This document shows positions 45,137-55,990 of a stretch of DNA of 64,000 nt, piece by piece. Below the pieces are notes generated by a model. The model was given only the letters and a program-made list of their open reading frames with translations. It searched no databases and was not told the origin of the DNA. The first letter of the stretch is position 1, and every line of letters begins with the position of its first letter. The translations under genes were made by a program, and so were the position numbers. Origin of the DNA: Gibbula magus (lineage: Eukaryota; Mollusca; Gastropoda; Trochida; Trochidae); the NCBI GenBank assembly GCA_936450465.1, contig OW388293.1:26479860-26543859 (forward strand), read 5' to 3'.

Positions 45137-45341
45137 CTGGAAACATTCCGGGTAATTATTCAACGAGGATACCTTTTCAATCCGTGCATGGGTCATTTTT
45201 CAACAGTAGTCGGATAATTATTTAACGTTGAAAAAAGACCCGAGGCATTGAAAAGTGACCCTGGGTCATTATTCAATGTTGAAAAAGTACCCGCCAGGTA
45301 TGTTTTCAACGCGGATAGGTTTTCAATCTTACACCGGCATG
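45137..45341. repeat. Inverted copy of the 35605-35805 repeat
   Basis: Read on the minus strand it follows 35605-35805 block by block (gtaagattgaaaac, gtactttttcaac, ggtcacttttcaa, taattattcaacg on this strand). Confidence 0.88.
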
Positions 45342-45389
45342 TGACATTTTCTCAATGTTTAAATGAACACTTTATAGAGAAGTTTTACA

Positions 45390-46690
45390 TGGAGGTGAAC
45401 TGTAAATATGTCAACAAGGCACAAGTGAGTGCTGACCTTGGAGTTAAGAACCCGAGGCACAACAGCACCACATGGGTTACTTCCATAACAAATTTGAAGT
45501 TTCCAAATCAAATAGTTTTTGAGATATGCTCCGGAAACGAGACAAAGTAAAAAAATCGGACGGTTTTTTGGTGAAAATTTCAAAAATTATTTGGACCTTG
45601 GAGTTGAGACCCCTTAAAGGCACAACAGCACCATATGGGTTACTTCCATACCAAGTTACAAGTTTCCAAGTCAAATAGTTTTTGAGATATGCTCCGGAAA
45701 CGAGACAAAGTAAAAAAATCGGATGTTTTTTGGGGTGAAAATTTCAAAAATTATTTGGACCTTGGAGTTGAGACCCCTTAAAGGCACAACATCACCATAT
45801 GGGTTACTTCCATACCAAGTTACACGTTTCCAAGTCAAATAGTTTTTGAGATTTGCTCCGGAAACGAGACAAAGTAAAAAAATCGGATGTTTTTTTTGGT
45901 GAAAATTTCAAAAATTATTTGGACCTTGGAGTTGAGACCCCTTAAAGGCACAACATCACCATATGGGTTACTTCCATACCAAATTTGAAGTTTCCAAGTC
46001 AAATAGTTTTTGAGATATGCTCCGGAAACGAGACAAACTAAAAAAATCGGACGGTTTTTTGGTGAAATTTCAAAAATTATTTGGACCTTGGAGTTGAGAC
46101 CCCTAAAAGGCACAACAGCAACATATGGGTCACTTCCATACCAAAATTGAAGTTTCCATGTCAATTAGTTTTTGAGATATGCTCCGGAAACGAGACAAAG
46201 TAAAAAAATCGGATGTTTTTTTGGGTGAAAATTTCAAAAATTATTTGGACCTTGGAGTTGAGACCCCTTAAAGGCACAATATCACCATATGGGTTACTTC
46301 CACACCAAGTTACAAGTTTCCAAGTCAAATAGTTTTTGAGATTTGCTCCGGAAACGAGACAAAGTAAAAAAAATCGGATGTTTTTTTGGTGAAAATTTCA
46401 AAAATTATTTGGACCTTGGAGTTGAGACCCCTTAAAGGCACAACATCACCATATGGGTTACTTCCATACCAAATTTGAAGTTTCCAAGTCAAATAGTTTT
46501 TGAGATATGCTCCGGAAACGAGACAAAGTAAAAAAATCGGACGGTTTTTTGGTGAAATTTCAAAAATTATTTGGACCTTGGAGTTGAGACCCCTAAAAGG
46601 CACAACAGCAACATATGGGTCACTTCCATACCAAAATTGAAGTTTCCATGTCAATTAGTTTTTGAGATAAGCCCCGGAATTGATTTCGGA
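45390..46690. repeat. ~163-bp tandem array with 490-bp trimer repeat
   Basis: tgctccggaaacgagacaaa recurs about every 163-164 bp (45528, 45691, 45855, 46020, 46181, 46345, 46510), giving about eight copies. 45835-46164 and 46325-46654 are near-identical and 490 bp apart, a three-unit higher-order repeat. Units contain atttggaccttggagttgag. The 109-codon minus-strand frames here are repeat artefacts. Confidence 0.95.
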
Positions 46691-48290
46691 CGGACTTTAA
46701 GCTGCCTGGCTGTCAGATGTGTGACCACCATAGCATTTAAAGGGAATAACTTTATTCAGCATAAAACAACAATAACCCATCCCCGTAAACTCGTAAAATG
46801 AAAACAAATGTTGCTTTTGTATTAAAAAACATTGATAGAATATCTTAAAATAATATATCAGGAGTCTGGCCGACAATGTATTGTTACGCCATTGCGAATC
46901 TTTCCACACTCCGATGAACGGCTTCCCTTACTTCTCATTGTTTCTATCTTGATTTGTTGTGCTTTTTTCTTTGTCAAGTTGTAAAAGTTGTAAAAAGTCA
47001 CCAAAATGTTCCTCTCATTAATAATGTATAATAAAACTGGATTGTGCATACCCGATAGAACAAGGAAATAGTAGAAGTAGAGAATCTCAACCGAGTGTCT
47101 TCTGATATCAAACGTATTTCAACACAAGTTGGTTAAAGTTACTTATATCCGATGTTTGCCGATGCTGTCGAAGCGGTATCCCCTGTAGAACACTACTTTT
47201 GAAGAGAAGACAGTTGCAAAGGATGTTCAATAAGAGATGTAAATAGTTCTCTCTGCTGTTTCCATATCAACGCCATGCTTTTGAATTTAGATCAATTCAA
47301 CACATAAGTAAAGATAAAAAGATAATAAATTATGAAGAATCTCAGAATTATCATAGGTTAGCAAAATAGTGAATCCATAAACATTCTTCTCTGTTAGGCA
47401 AATGATTGTAGTTGTACAGAAAAAAGCTTGGTCAAATATAAGAAAATGTCTATAAACAGCAGTGGGTGAGCTGTCAACTTCTGATGTTTGTTTCTATGAA
47501 TTATTCATCAAGAGCGTTGTCATTACCATGTCAATTGTCTTTACTTAACCAGGGACCTCATTAAACATGATTCTTTGTGAAGTGTTTACCATGGTTTTTT
47601 TCGTTTTTGAGAGAAATCGCAAAGGGACATAACAAGATTACTGGACCGATTCAATTATATAACAAATGGCAAGTCGGTGACCAGCATGTCATACATGTTT
47701 ATTGTCAAACGTCCTGTCTTGGTGACACAAAGGAAATACGCAATAAACATTAACGCGACATTCAGTCTAGATGTTGTCAGCCAATGAAATTACTTTTAGT
47801 GTAAAATCGTCATAACTATTTGGTTTTCTATCTTGCCATTTGCAAAAAGACTTTTGCTGAAAGCGGGTTATTATTTGATCATCTTCCAAGTACTGTCATT
47901 GATGGAATGATAGGTTTACATTTTATGTCTAATGTGCATTTGGATATTCACATTGTCCTTTATGATACGTTTATAAGGTAAGTTTCTTACATTAATTGAC
48001 ACTCTTGATGAAATGTCAATTTGATACGATGTTTATTTGATTATACAAATATACGTCCCTTCACGTACGTCACTTCCGGTATCTTCCAACTCTCTAAGCC
48101 CCGCCCCATTTTTGGTTTGTTTGTCACGGGTGAAAAGCAGACGATGTTTTTCGGTGTTTTTAAGTCGCTCTAGTTTAATATAGGAACAACATATGGATTT
48201 GTTTTTGGTCTCGTTTTTTCACAAAAAAGTCTAATGAACCAATTGCAGTTAAGAATTCAATAGAAAATAATTTATTTCAGCCTTCCTTTA
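46691..48290. other. AT-rich intergenic DNA
   Basis: No gene recognised. Near 47085-47170 there is one arm related to the ctgatatcaaa fold-back family (ttctgatatcaaacgtattt). Confidence 0.45.
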
Positions 48291-49030
48291 AAAGGGTTCT
48301 CTGAGGTAGGCTGAAATTTTATCACAAACCGTCTGTCTGTCCGTGATCACATCGTTTCTTGAACATTACTTGACCAATCTTCACAAAATTTGGTATACAG
48401 CCTCCCCAAATCATGTAGGTGAGCCTTTTTTAGATTTTATTTTTTTTATTTGTTTCATGGTAACAATTTGGACAAATGCTGTCTATTTGAAGGGTAGAAT
48501 TAGTTTCTGGGGCAAATCTCTAAAACTACTTGGCCAATCCTCATCAAATGGTATACTGTCTCCCAATATCATGCAGATGTGCCTTTAAGGGGTTTCAACT
48601 TTTTTCAAAATATTTGTTTTCTGTTTCCATGACTACAATTCAGTCTGATTAAAACCGACGGTATTCCGCGGGGAAAATGTGCAAAATGGTGCATCTACCG
48701 GGATACGAACTCATATCGTTCGGAGGTTTCCACGCTAGTGGCGAGGAATCTACAGAACCTGTTCGTATCCCGGTAGATATATTATTTTGCAAATTTTATT
48801 CCTCGGAACAAGGTCGATTTTAATCAGACTGGACTACAATTTTGACTGTTAATTTTTAAAACTGATTGATCTTCACCAAATTCGTATACTATATCCTCAT
48901 ATCATGTAGATGTGCTTTTTGGAGATTAGAACTATTTAAACATTTTAACTTTTTTTCTGTTTCCATGGCAACATTTTGAATATTTGTATTTTAGAAAGGT
49001 TATAAATTGAATTGAATTGAGGGAAAGAGG
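48291..49030 (+). repeat. Dispersed repeat with internal tandem units, split by a MITE
   Basis: Units contain acttgaccaatcttcacaaa, cttggccaatcctcatcaaa and gattgatcttcaccaaattc, each followed by a tttccatggcaac-like block. The third unit is interrupted at 48641 by the CAGTCTG MITE. It starts with a (GTCT)n head and is non-coding. Confidence 0.75.
48641..48831. mobile_element. CAGTCTG MITE with 10-bp target duplication
   Basis: It begins CAGTCTGATTAAAACCGACG and ends CGATTTTAATCAGACTG, with inner arms gcatctaccgggatacgaac and its inverse. gactacaatt occurs directly on both sides (48631-48640 and 48832-48841). A 9-10-bp duplication fits Mutator-like elements. Confidence 0.92.
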
Positions 49031-49154
49031 AGACACCTGTTTTTACGAGCAAAAACACCTTATAGTTTTAATTATATATACAGCTGAAACTGATTATTCA
49101 TCTTATGATGGGCCGGGGGGATAAGCCATCTCTTCTGGTGGCTCTTGTCTATAA

Positions 49155-49470
49155 GGGGGCGTGATAGCGCAGTTGTTAGCGCGTTCGGCTTCCGATCAAG
49201 GGGTCCGGGGTTCGAATCCCGCCAGGGGCACGGCAACTTGTCTGCATTAGAGAACTGTTCTACACGTCGAAAGGTTTGGGTGCAATGCTGCACTGAATTT
49301 CAGCGCAGTACCACCCATGGTTCGCTAGTTCAAGCCGCTGTTTGCATGTTTCACCGCAGTGCAAAGCCACATGGCGTTACGGGTTTTCTCCCTGCCATAA
49401 TACTAGCAGCCGCGATATAAGTGAAATATTCTTGAAAGCGGCGTTAAACCCCAACTCACTTCACCTCACC
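49155..49470 (+). mobile_element. tRNA-derived SINE, best preserved copy
   Basis: The tRNA-like head gggggcgtgatagcgcagtt ... ggggttcgaatcccgccagg is followed by gcaatgctgcactgaatttc and tttcaccgcagtgcaaagcc, with the tail gcgttaaaccccaactcact and cacctcacct. It is the same family as 9197-9497. Open frames across it (49072-49420) are not genes. Confidence 0.93.
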
Positions 49471-49630
49471 TCTAGAACATGTCCTGATACCGATGCATGG
49501 TTAGGAAGTTCATCCGTGTTAGATGCTTCGAAAGAGATTCACGGGATAAGTAGGAAGAATCTCAGACCATTCCAAGATAGTTCACCATGCTCTGATCCAG
49601 TCTATTTGACGTCGATGCCAAGAAATACGA
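49470..49630 (+). other. Open frame adjoining the SINE, possible exon
   Basis: After cacctcacctctag the frame reads CPDTDAWLGSSSVLDASKEI then HGISRKNLRPFQDSSPCSDP and VYLTSMPRNTK, continuing to 49779. It looks more protein-like than its surroundings, but I find no family and no partner exon. Confidence 0.2.
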
Positions 49631-50289
49631 AGGTCACAAAAGATATTGACTTGTCATTTGCTAGGTTCTTCTTCCCCTGGAAAATACACATTCAACAATG
49701 TTTCATCTCTGCCCTCCACCCCAAACTTACATGTATATATCCATTTTCAGCTGTACACTTCTTTGTTCGAGTAGTATAGTTTCCCAGAAAACTTGCCACC
49801 AATGGGTCTCACAGTGGTTTGTCGTACTAAGTTCAGTTTCAAATTCAAGGACCATTACTCTGTAAAAATGTCATTTAGAAACTAGCTATCGAACTCGATC
49901 AACAGTATGATTAATAGTTACCACCATAATTTCATTCACCTAGGTGTAATAATTTTCAAATAAACTGAACCCTGTCCAAAAAGTGACGTTTCCACGGAAA
50001 TGACAAACAAATTAAATCCAAGGAACCTGCACATGATCCATACATGATAGAAAGAAAATGGTTTGATGTTCACCATACGGTTTTTGAGGAAATGGAACGG
50101 ATGGAATGATATCTATATCTATGAAGTTACTTCGTATTACATTCAATAACAAAGGACACCAGAGATATATATCTCTATATTAACCTGTACCAACTTGTAT
50201 TGTGGTGTGATAAAATAAGGCATTGTTTCACTAAAAGCTTGGCAGTTTGCAATCTAACTCTTTATAGTCCCCGGTGATTTTCTCTGAAT

Positions 50290-51060
50290 GATCAACGGAG
50301 CGGATCCATACGAACAACAAATCAATTTTTCGCAAAGGTTTCATTGTGACAAAGATAGCCCTTATTCGCAAATATTTCATTGTGGTTAACAGACATTCGT
50401 GTTGATGTGGCTTCAACAGAGCTTTATCGTAAAGGATTCGTTGTGGCTTACAAACATTGGTATTGCTGTGGCTTAACCAGGACTTTACCGGAAAGGATTC
50501 ATTGTGACTAACAGAAATTGATATTGCTGATGTTTTAACAAAGCTTTGTCTTAAATGATTCAATGAGGCTTACATACATTGGTAGTGTTGTGGCTCTAAC
50601 AAGATTTTATCGTAAAGGATACATTGTGACTTACATACATTGATATGGCTCTGGCTTTAACAGGGCTTTATCGTAAAGGATACATTGTGACTTACAGACT
50701 TTGATATTGCTCTGACTTTAACAGGGCTTTATCGTAAAGGATACATTGTGACTTACAGACATTGATATTGCTCTGGCTTTAACATGGCTTTATCGTAAAG
50801 GATACATTGTGACTTACAGACTTTGATATTGCTCTGGCTTTAACAGGGCTTTATCGTAAAGGATACATTGTGACTTACAGACATTGATATTGCTCTGACT
50901 TTAACAGGGCTTTATCGTAAAGGATACATTGTGACTTACAGACATTGATATTGCTCTGGCTTTAACAGGGCTTTATCGCAAAGGATACACTGTGGTTTTC
51001 AAACACTGGTTGTGCTGTGGCAGCATTAACAGAGCTTTATCGTAAAGGTTTCAGCTAATA
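50290..51060. repeat. ~60-bp minisatellite upstream of the PAN gene
   Basis: About 11-12 units of the form acattgatattgctctggct + ttaacagggctttatcgtaa + aggatacattgtgacttaca, nearly identical between about 50590 and 50990 and more diverged toward both ends. Weaker relatives persist to about 51400. It lies about 0.5 kb upstream of the start codon of the next gene. Confidence 0.95.
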
Positions 51061-51593
51061 TCTTTCGAGGCGTATATCTCAGTCAAAAAGGTTATAAAAA
51101 AAGTGGGACTTTATATGCAAATATTTTATCAACGTTTAAACCTTAATATTTTACCGTGGCTTACGGCGATTAGCAAAGAAGTTATTGAGGCTTAAACCTT
51201 ATTGACAAAGAGTTATTTAAGTTTAAATCATGTGTACAAAGGATTCATTTAAGATTACGCCTTATTCGCAAGTGATTTCAACTTAGTGCACTACATGTGA
51301 AAATGATTTGTTGACGATTACATGTTCGTCAGATTGGTAATTGAAGCTTACTTATTTCTAAAGGACTTGTCGTGGTTTACATACGTCATTGTGGATTATA
51401 CACATCTCATATGCATGGAGTTTATCTTGTAGAAAACCTCATTTAAACGATTTTAGTTTGACACACTCCTTGATTGCAAATAATTAATTCAAGCCTAAAC
51501 AAATCTTAAACACAAAGATTTATCGAGACGTACTATTACTCCCCTTAACCAAAAAAGTATTGCTTATACGCCTGTATATAGTACATCAAAAGT

Positions 51594-51903
51594 ATGGAGC
51601 GGACTGCACTTTGCCTATTTCTGACAGCTTTTATAATTCCGTGTACTTTTGAAGAGCTTTGCGTTGATACAAGCATGAAGCTGATACACGGATACAATGA
51701 CAAGAAGATCACAGATACAGCTCTGTGGACTACAAGCCTGTCCCTCGCCATGTGTTTGGAGAAATGCTATCAAGACGCGCTGTGTCTCAGTGTGAACGTT
51801 GCTCCTGATAATGACACATGTACGGGATTCAAGCAGAAGTTCGAAGATCGAGCACCGGGCACGGCGGAAGTCCAGGGATACAAGGTCTATGAAACGGTCA
51901 AAA
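51594..51903 (+). CDS. PAN gene exon 1: signal peptide and first PAN-like module
   Basis: It starts at ATG 51594, the first Met before a hydrophobic core, and ends GAAACGGTCAAAA|GTGAGT, phase 1. TATATA at 51574-51579 is too close to the ATG to be a normal TATA box unless the 5' UTR is only a few bases or lies in an upstream exon. Confidence 0.85.
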
Positions 51904-53886
51904 GTGAGTGTTTTAAAGAGAATATCACCTGAGTGTCTTATGATATCAAGTATAATGAATATGTTATTTGATTATTTGTTGATATATAATATCAACTAGG
52001 AGACACAGGGGTAAAGTGTTGCATTGACACTTTCACCCGCAGCCGAGTCAATTATTGCGTTTATTCAAAGGGAGATGAACGCAGAAAAAGGTGCATACAC
52101 ATATTGAATAAGACATTAGACTTTTTCACCAAGCACAGAAGAATACAAATGCAAGAATAATTTAATTTACTATAGATTCAAACCCCTATCCAAATTATTT
52201 TCAATATACATATTTATATCCGGGGAAGGTTTTCATCATTTTCTTCCCACAGAGATTACTTACTACATCTTATCTAATATCTATTGTAACCTCTGTTACA
52301 TATCGGGCACTTTCTCGGCTACAACTAGATAATCCTGAGTGGTAGCATAAACAGTAATTTATGCAATCAACGTTATTTCAAACTGAGCATTCCGTAACTG
52401 TCGAAATGACTAGATATGCTTTATCTGTGCGATGTACACATATTGTTTACATATAAGTTGTAAAGCGTTGTTTGATTGTAGGAAAATGAGGAGGTTACCA
52501 GTGTTGCACACTATCATCGGCAGGGGATTATGCGAAATAATGAATATAGCCGAATTTATAAGTAACAGAGCTTGCCATAACAAATCTGAAGAGAGTAGCC
52601 TTTGTGGGAAGAGAATGGGTTTTCATACGTCTTTAACGAAACAAGTGTCTTATATTGGCGGAGCGAGAGCGAGGTTTGTAAAAGTTTCTTCTGTATTGAT
52701 CGTCACAATGTCGAGTAAACAGCCGACTCCTGATCTTCAAAGAGGTGTCAAACTTTCCCGGTTTACTATGAGGCATAAAATTAAAATATGTTATGAACCA
52801 TTAAACTGAAGCAAAAATGCCAAAGAATCGGTTTCGTTTTCGCGTTGATACACTGTTTCAAAGACATCCAGCTTCACATGATATTTACAGCAACAATTTA
52901 AGATCCTGGGGGCCGTTCCACTAACCGATCTTAGCCTTAAAATCAATCGTAAGCCTACCTCCTATCATTGGCTAAGATTGATCTTAGGGATAAGATCGGT
53001 TTGTGGAACGGTACCCTGGACCCATATTTTAGAAGCTCTCTTAGCGCTAAGATAGTCGTAAGTGCCATACATTAACATTGACTAACGACTATCTTAGCGC
53101 TAAGAGAGCTTCGAAAATATGAGTCCAGTAGGTTACAAACTGTGGGGATGTCGCTGTTTGTGCACGTATGATAGATAGCTATGACACTGGTTATGTTTGA
53201 CCATGTGAGTAATAACAATACAATAGAAGACCTTCACATTTCAGCACTGTCGTTAACTTGTGCGACAAACGATCACTGTTCGACATACTTCGGTCCTGCG
53301 CATTGCCACGACAACCTGTGTCGCTGTGATATTGGATACAGTATGGACGGATTTCACTGTCGTGTTCTCACAGGTATATTACACAGACTCGTTTAAATAC
53401 TAGTTTTAATCTATTAATTATCCTGGAAAGGCATATGAAAACAAGGTTAGAGTTGCCTCATGTGTAAATCGAATTGAAAGCATATTAACCAGTAGTTCAA
53501 ATTATTGACTGCTACTTATGAAAAGTTTCGTTCTTAAACTTTTTACAACAAAATTAAGAACCTATACTGGAACTTCGCTACCGTATTAATAATTCTTCAC
53601 ATTATTTCATCATCGACATTTGATTCCAGAATGTACCTCATTCTCCGATGCCATCAGTGAGTATTCCGGTTTTGTTAAATGGAACAACGACTTTAAATCT
53701 TACACTGACCAGTCCCTGTCCTCGTGTGGAGACCACTGCTTGAACAGCGCTGACTGTCAAACAGCCGACTTTCAGGTCAACACGGGAGGGTGTTGGTTGG
53801 ATGACAACAACTGGTATGGTGTCGATGCAGGCACTAGGGGTAGCAGCTCTGGTTTCGTCTATCTTCAAAAGGAATGCAGCTGGTGA
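51594..53886 (+). CDS. Secreted cysteine-rich PAN/EGF-like protein, 231 aa, three exons
   Basis: Exons 51594-51903, 53245-53373 and 53630-53886 join in phase with GTGAGT and GTATAT donors and tttcag/ttccag acceptors. Residues 1-18 (MERTALCLFLTAFIIPCT) form a signal peptide. Residues about 22-103 form a PAN/Apple-like module (CVDTSMKL, AMCLEKCYQDALCLSVNV, TCTGF, GYKVYE). Residues about 108-145 are a six-cysteine EGF/EB-like module (TCATNDHCSTYFGPAHC, DNLCRCDIGYSMDGFHC). Residues about 146-231 are a second PAN-like module (SLSSCGDHCLNSADCQTADF, GGCWLDD) ending KECSW. The product is probably secreted and binds protein or carbohydrate; its precise role is unknown. A SINE and a minisatellite lie upstream, with no operon-like neighbours. 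Confidence 0.85.
52235..52621. mobile_element. Diverged copy of the 38099-38468 MITE
   Basis: cattttcttcccacagagat at the left mirrors gtgggaagagaatgg at the right; internal gagtggtagcataaac and ctgtcgaaatgac keep the same order as the other copy. It lies in intron 1 of the PAN gene. The 125-codon frame beginning 52432 starts inside it. Confidence 0.65.
52905..53019. mobile_element. Hairpin MITE, CCGTTCCACTAACCGATCTTA arms
   Basis: ggccgttccactaaccgatc is matched in reverse by gatcggtttgtggaacggta, with inner inverted gattgatcttag/caatcg motifs. It directly abuts the next hairpin. Confidence 0.85.
53018..53126. mobile_element. Hairpin MITE, GGACCCATATTTT termini
   Basis: ggacccatattttagaagct + ctcttagcgctaagatagtc is almost perfectly mirrored by gactatcttagcgctaagag + agcttcgaaaatatgagtcc. 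The whole 109 bp is arms plus a ~20-bp loop. Confidence 0.9.
53245..53373 (+). CDS. PAN gene exon 2: six-cysteine EGF/EB-like module
   Basis: The acceptor is ccttcacatttcag and the donor is GTATAT. It is a symmetric phase 1-1 exon encoding TLSLTCATNDHCSTYF, GPAHCHDNLCRCDIGYS and MDGFHCRVLT. A single complete module in a 1-1 exon is typical of shuffled extracellular domains. Confidence 0.85.
53630..53886 (+). CDS. PAN gene exon 3: second PAN-like module and stop
   Basis: The acceptor is catttgattccag. It encodes ECTSFSDAISEYSGF, SYTDQSLSSCGDHC, LNSADCQTADFQVNTGGC and a Gly/Ser-rich segment, ending FVYLQKECSW and TGA. The last ~25 bases before the stop belong to a repeat unit that is copied several times downstream. 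Confidence 0.86.
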
Positions 53887-55990
53887 TTTATTGTGTTCAA
53901 TTTTGAATTTTGAAGAAAATGTATAAGACAGGAAACTCTGATTGTGTCTATCTTTAAAATGAATATAGCGGGTGATATTTTGGTTCCAAAAATTGCATTT
54001 TGATGAAAATATATAAGGGAAGTAACTCTGTTTTCTTCTTTGTTAAAGGGGCAGTAGCACGTTTTTTCGCTCAAATAAGTCCATGAAATGTAAACTAGTG
54101 TCCAAAAGAAACGATACCACGTCTTTGAGCGGCCATTACAGGAAAACTTAACGACACAGAAATTTAGAATTGGTATTATTCTTTTGAGATTTCGTTCATT
54201 TAACAAGTGTACAAAATTCATTTCAATCAGTACTTTGCATTCATTTGTACAGGTCTGTATTGACGTGAGGGGTCTGAAAATTAAAATTTCATTCACACAA
54301 ATGACTGAGACAAATGTTGAAAATGTCAAAAGAGGCGTCACTAAGTCACATTTGTATTCGGTATGTCCATCCCGAGCGTCAGAACGGGCAAGTACACGTC
54401 TATGGGTTGATGACGTCAGACGTCGGATGACGTCAGAAGATAAGCTTTGTCATTTATGAAGGAGGCAATGGGCTGACTTGATGGACGCAATTCAGAGCAT
54501 AAAGGTCACTAATTCTTCGGTACACACGCTGTCTACCATTGTTCTTGAAGATGCAAAATCGGCTCCCATATGAGAGCATGACTAGTGCTCAGTCTCTCTG
54601 TTACCAACGTTGAATTCGTCTGTTTGTTTACTCGTTGTTGAGGCCTCGGGAACGTTTTGTGGTATGGACGACATGTTCAGATATCATGAGTCTTCAATCT
54701 CTTTTACCAAGTTTGTCTGCTAATCACGTGTCTGAGTGACGTCTTTGACGTTAACGTCGTAATGATGAATGGGTTTCGGAGATGAAATACCCGGATGTGG
54801 CGGTTTTCAATAAGCGTAATCACCTTCTTCTCTACCTGCATGTTGTCCGATCTCTATCACGTAACCGGTGCGTTAACCTGGTGACTGCTATGCGCGCGCA
54901 ACCGAACCTTCTGGCGTCGTCGGAGTGTGAGACTCGCTATGTGACAATTCCATCGGCTCTCTCACCCTCAATGGCTGTCAAACCCGATATTTTCTTGTGT
55001 GCTTTTTGTTGCTTTGATACCAACGTGTATGGTCAGGCGTTTTATACACTTTATATGCAGTTGCAAACTATGCTACCTAAAATAATGTCATTCTCACAAA
55101 GTGCACCATTTCTTCGGATGTGATAAAATGTTTTCGGTATTTTCGATTGAATACACTGCATTTGGGATGTGGGATACGCAAAACCATGTGTTCATACGAA
55201 GAAAATCACTTTGTAAAAAGATATTTAAAAAAATAGATGGTATCGTTTCTTTTGGACACTAGTTTATTTGAAAAATAATTTCACCAATCGTAAAACACCT
55301 TTCTCTCTTAGGAAAATCAAGTTAAAAATGAGTGTACATGGCTCAGAAAATGCCATGGGAATCGTTTTTGTCATTCGAAATAATAAAATGTGTTCACAAT
55401 AAAATGGCCGCCATGGAATTTTTACTCTACACGCAACACCGTTATTACTACTACGGATAATTGGTTTGTGTAATAAGATGTTTTACCCTCTAAAGTAAAT
55501 TTAAATGGCACAAACTATCATTATAAATAGGAAATTTGAAAAAAATATTTTTTGCAAAAAACGTGCTACTGCCCCTTTAAAACATAATGCACCTGGTGAT
55601 TGTATCTATGCAGCATAACTATATTGCATTTTGAAGACCAAATTTAAGAGAAAATTTTCGGATTTCAACTGTCTTCAACAGGATTGCAGCAGGTGGTTTT
55701 ATATGTGCAATTTTCCATTTTGAAGAAAATCTATAGGGAAAGTCATTATCTTCAAAATAAATAAAGCTGATGATTAAATGTATGAAAGTTTTGCATTTTA
55801 AGGCAAAATACTGTGTATAACATCACCTAAACTGACAAAACTCAGATTCAATCTTTCTTCTAAAGGAATGCAGCTGGAAAGGTCAATGTATGTTGCTTTT
55901 TGACATTTTATCAAACTTCAAACTACAAAGACATACTATCGTTGTTTTATCTCTTTGGGTGGAAAGCATCTGGTGATTTTGTGTGTACGA
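53862..55990 (+). repeat. Exon-derived ~85-bp repeats forming the PAN gene 3' UTR
   Basis: The sequence atcttcaaaaggaatgcagc + tggtgattt at the end of exon 3 recurs in diverged form at about 53949, 54035 joined to 55581, 55671, 55748, 55852 and 55957, each followed by an attttgaagaaaat-like block. The series is interrupted once, by the TTAA element at 54047-55576. AATAAATAAA at 55756-55765 could serve as a polyadenylation signal. Confidence 0.8.
54047..55576. mobile_element. 1.53-kb TTAA element with nested inverted repeats
   Basis: The termini AGGGGCAGTAGCACGTTTTT and AACGTGCTACTGCCCCT are inverted, flanked by TTAA (54043-54046, 55577-55580). A second inverted pair lies inside: taaactagtgtccaaaagaa + acgatacca near 54091 and its exact inverse near 55238. 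No transposase is recognised; the open frames inside lack known motifs. Confidence 0.88.

Noticed and set aside
45835..46654. Pair of 109-codon minus-strand frames
   Set aside because: They are units of the 163-bp tandem array and match each other because of the 490-bp higher-order repeat.
49072..49420. Open frames of 73 and 91 codons on both strands
   Set aside because: They span the tRNA-derived SINE.
52432..52809. 125-codon open frame in PAN gene intron 1
   Set aside because: It starts within a MITE copy, has no recognisable domain, and lies between well-supported exons.
53865..54341. 158-codon minus-strand open frame
   Set aside because: It crosses the exon-derived repeats and the TTAA junction; AT-driven composition with no motif.
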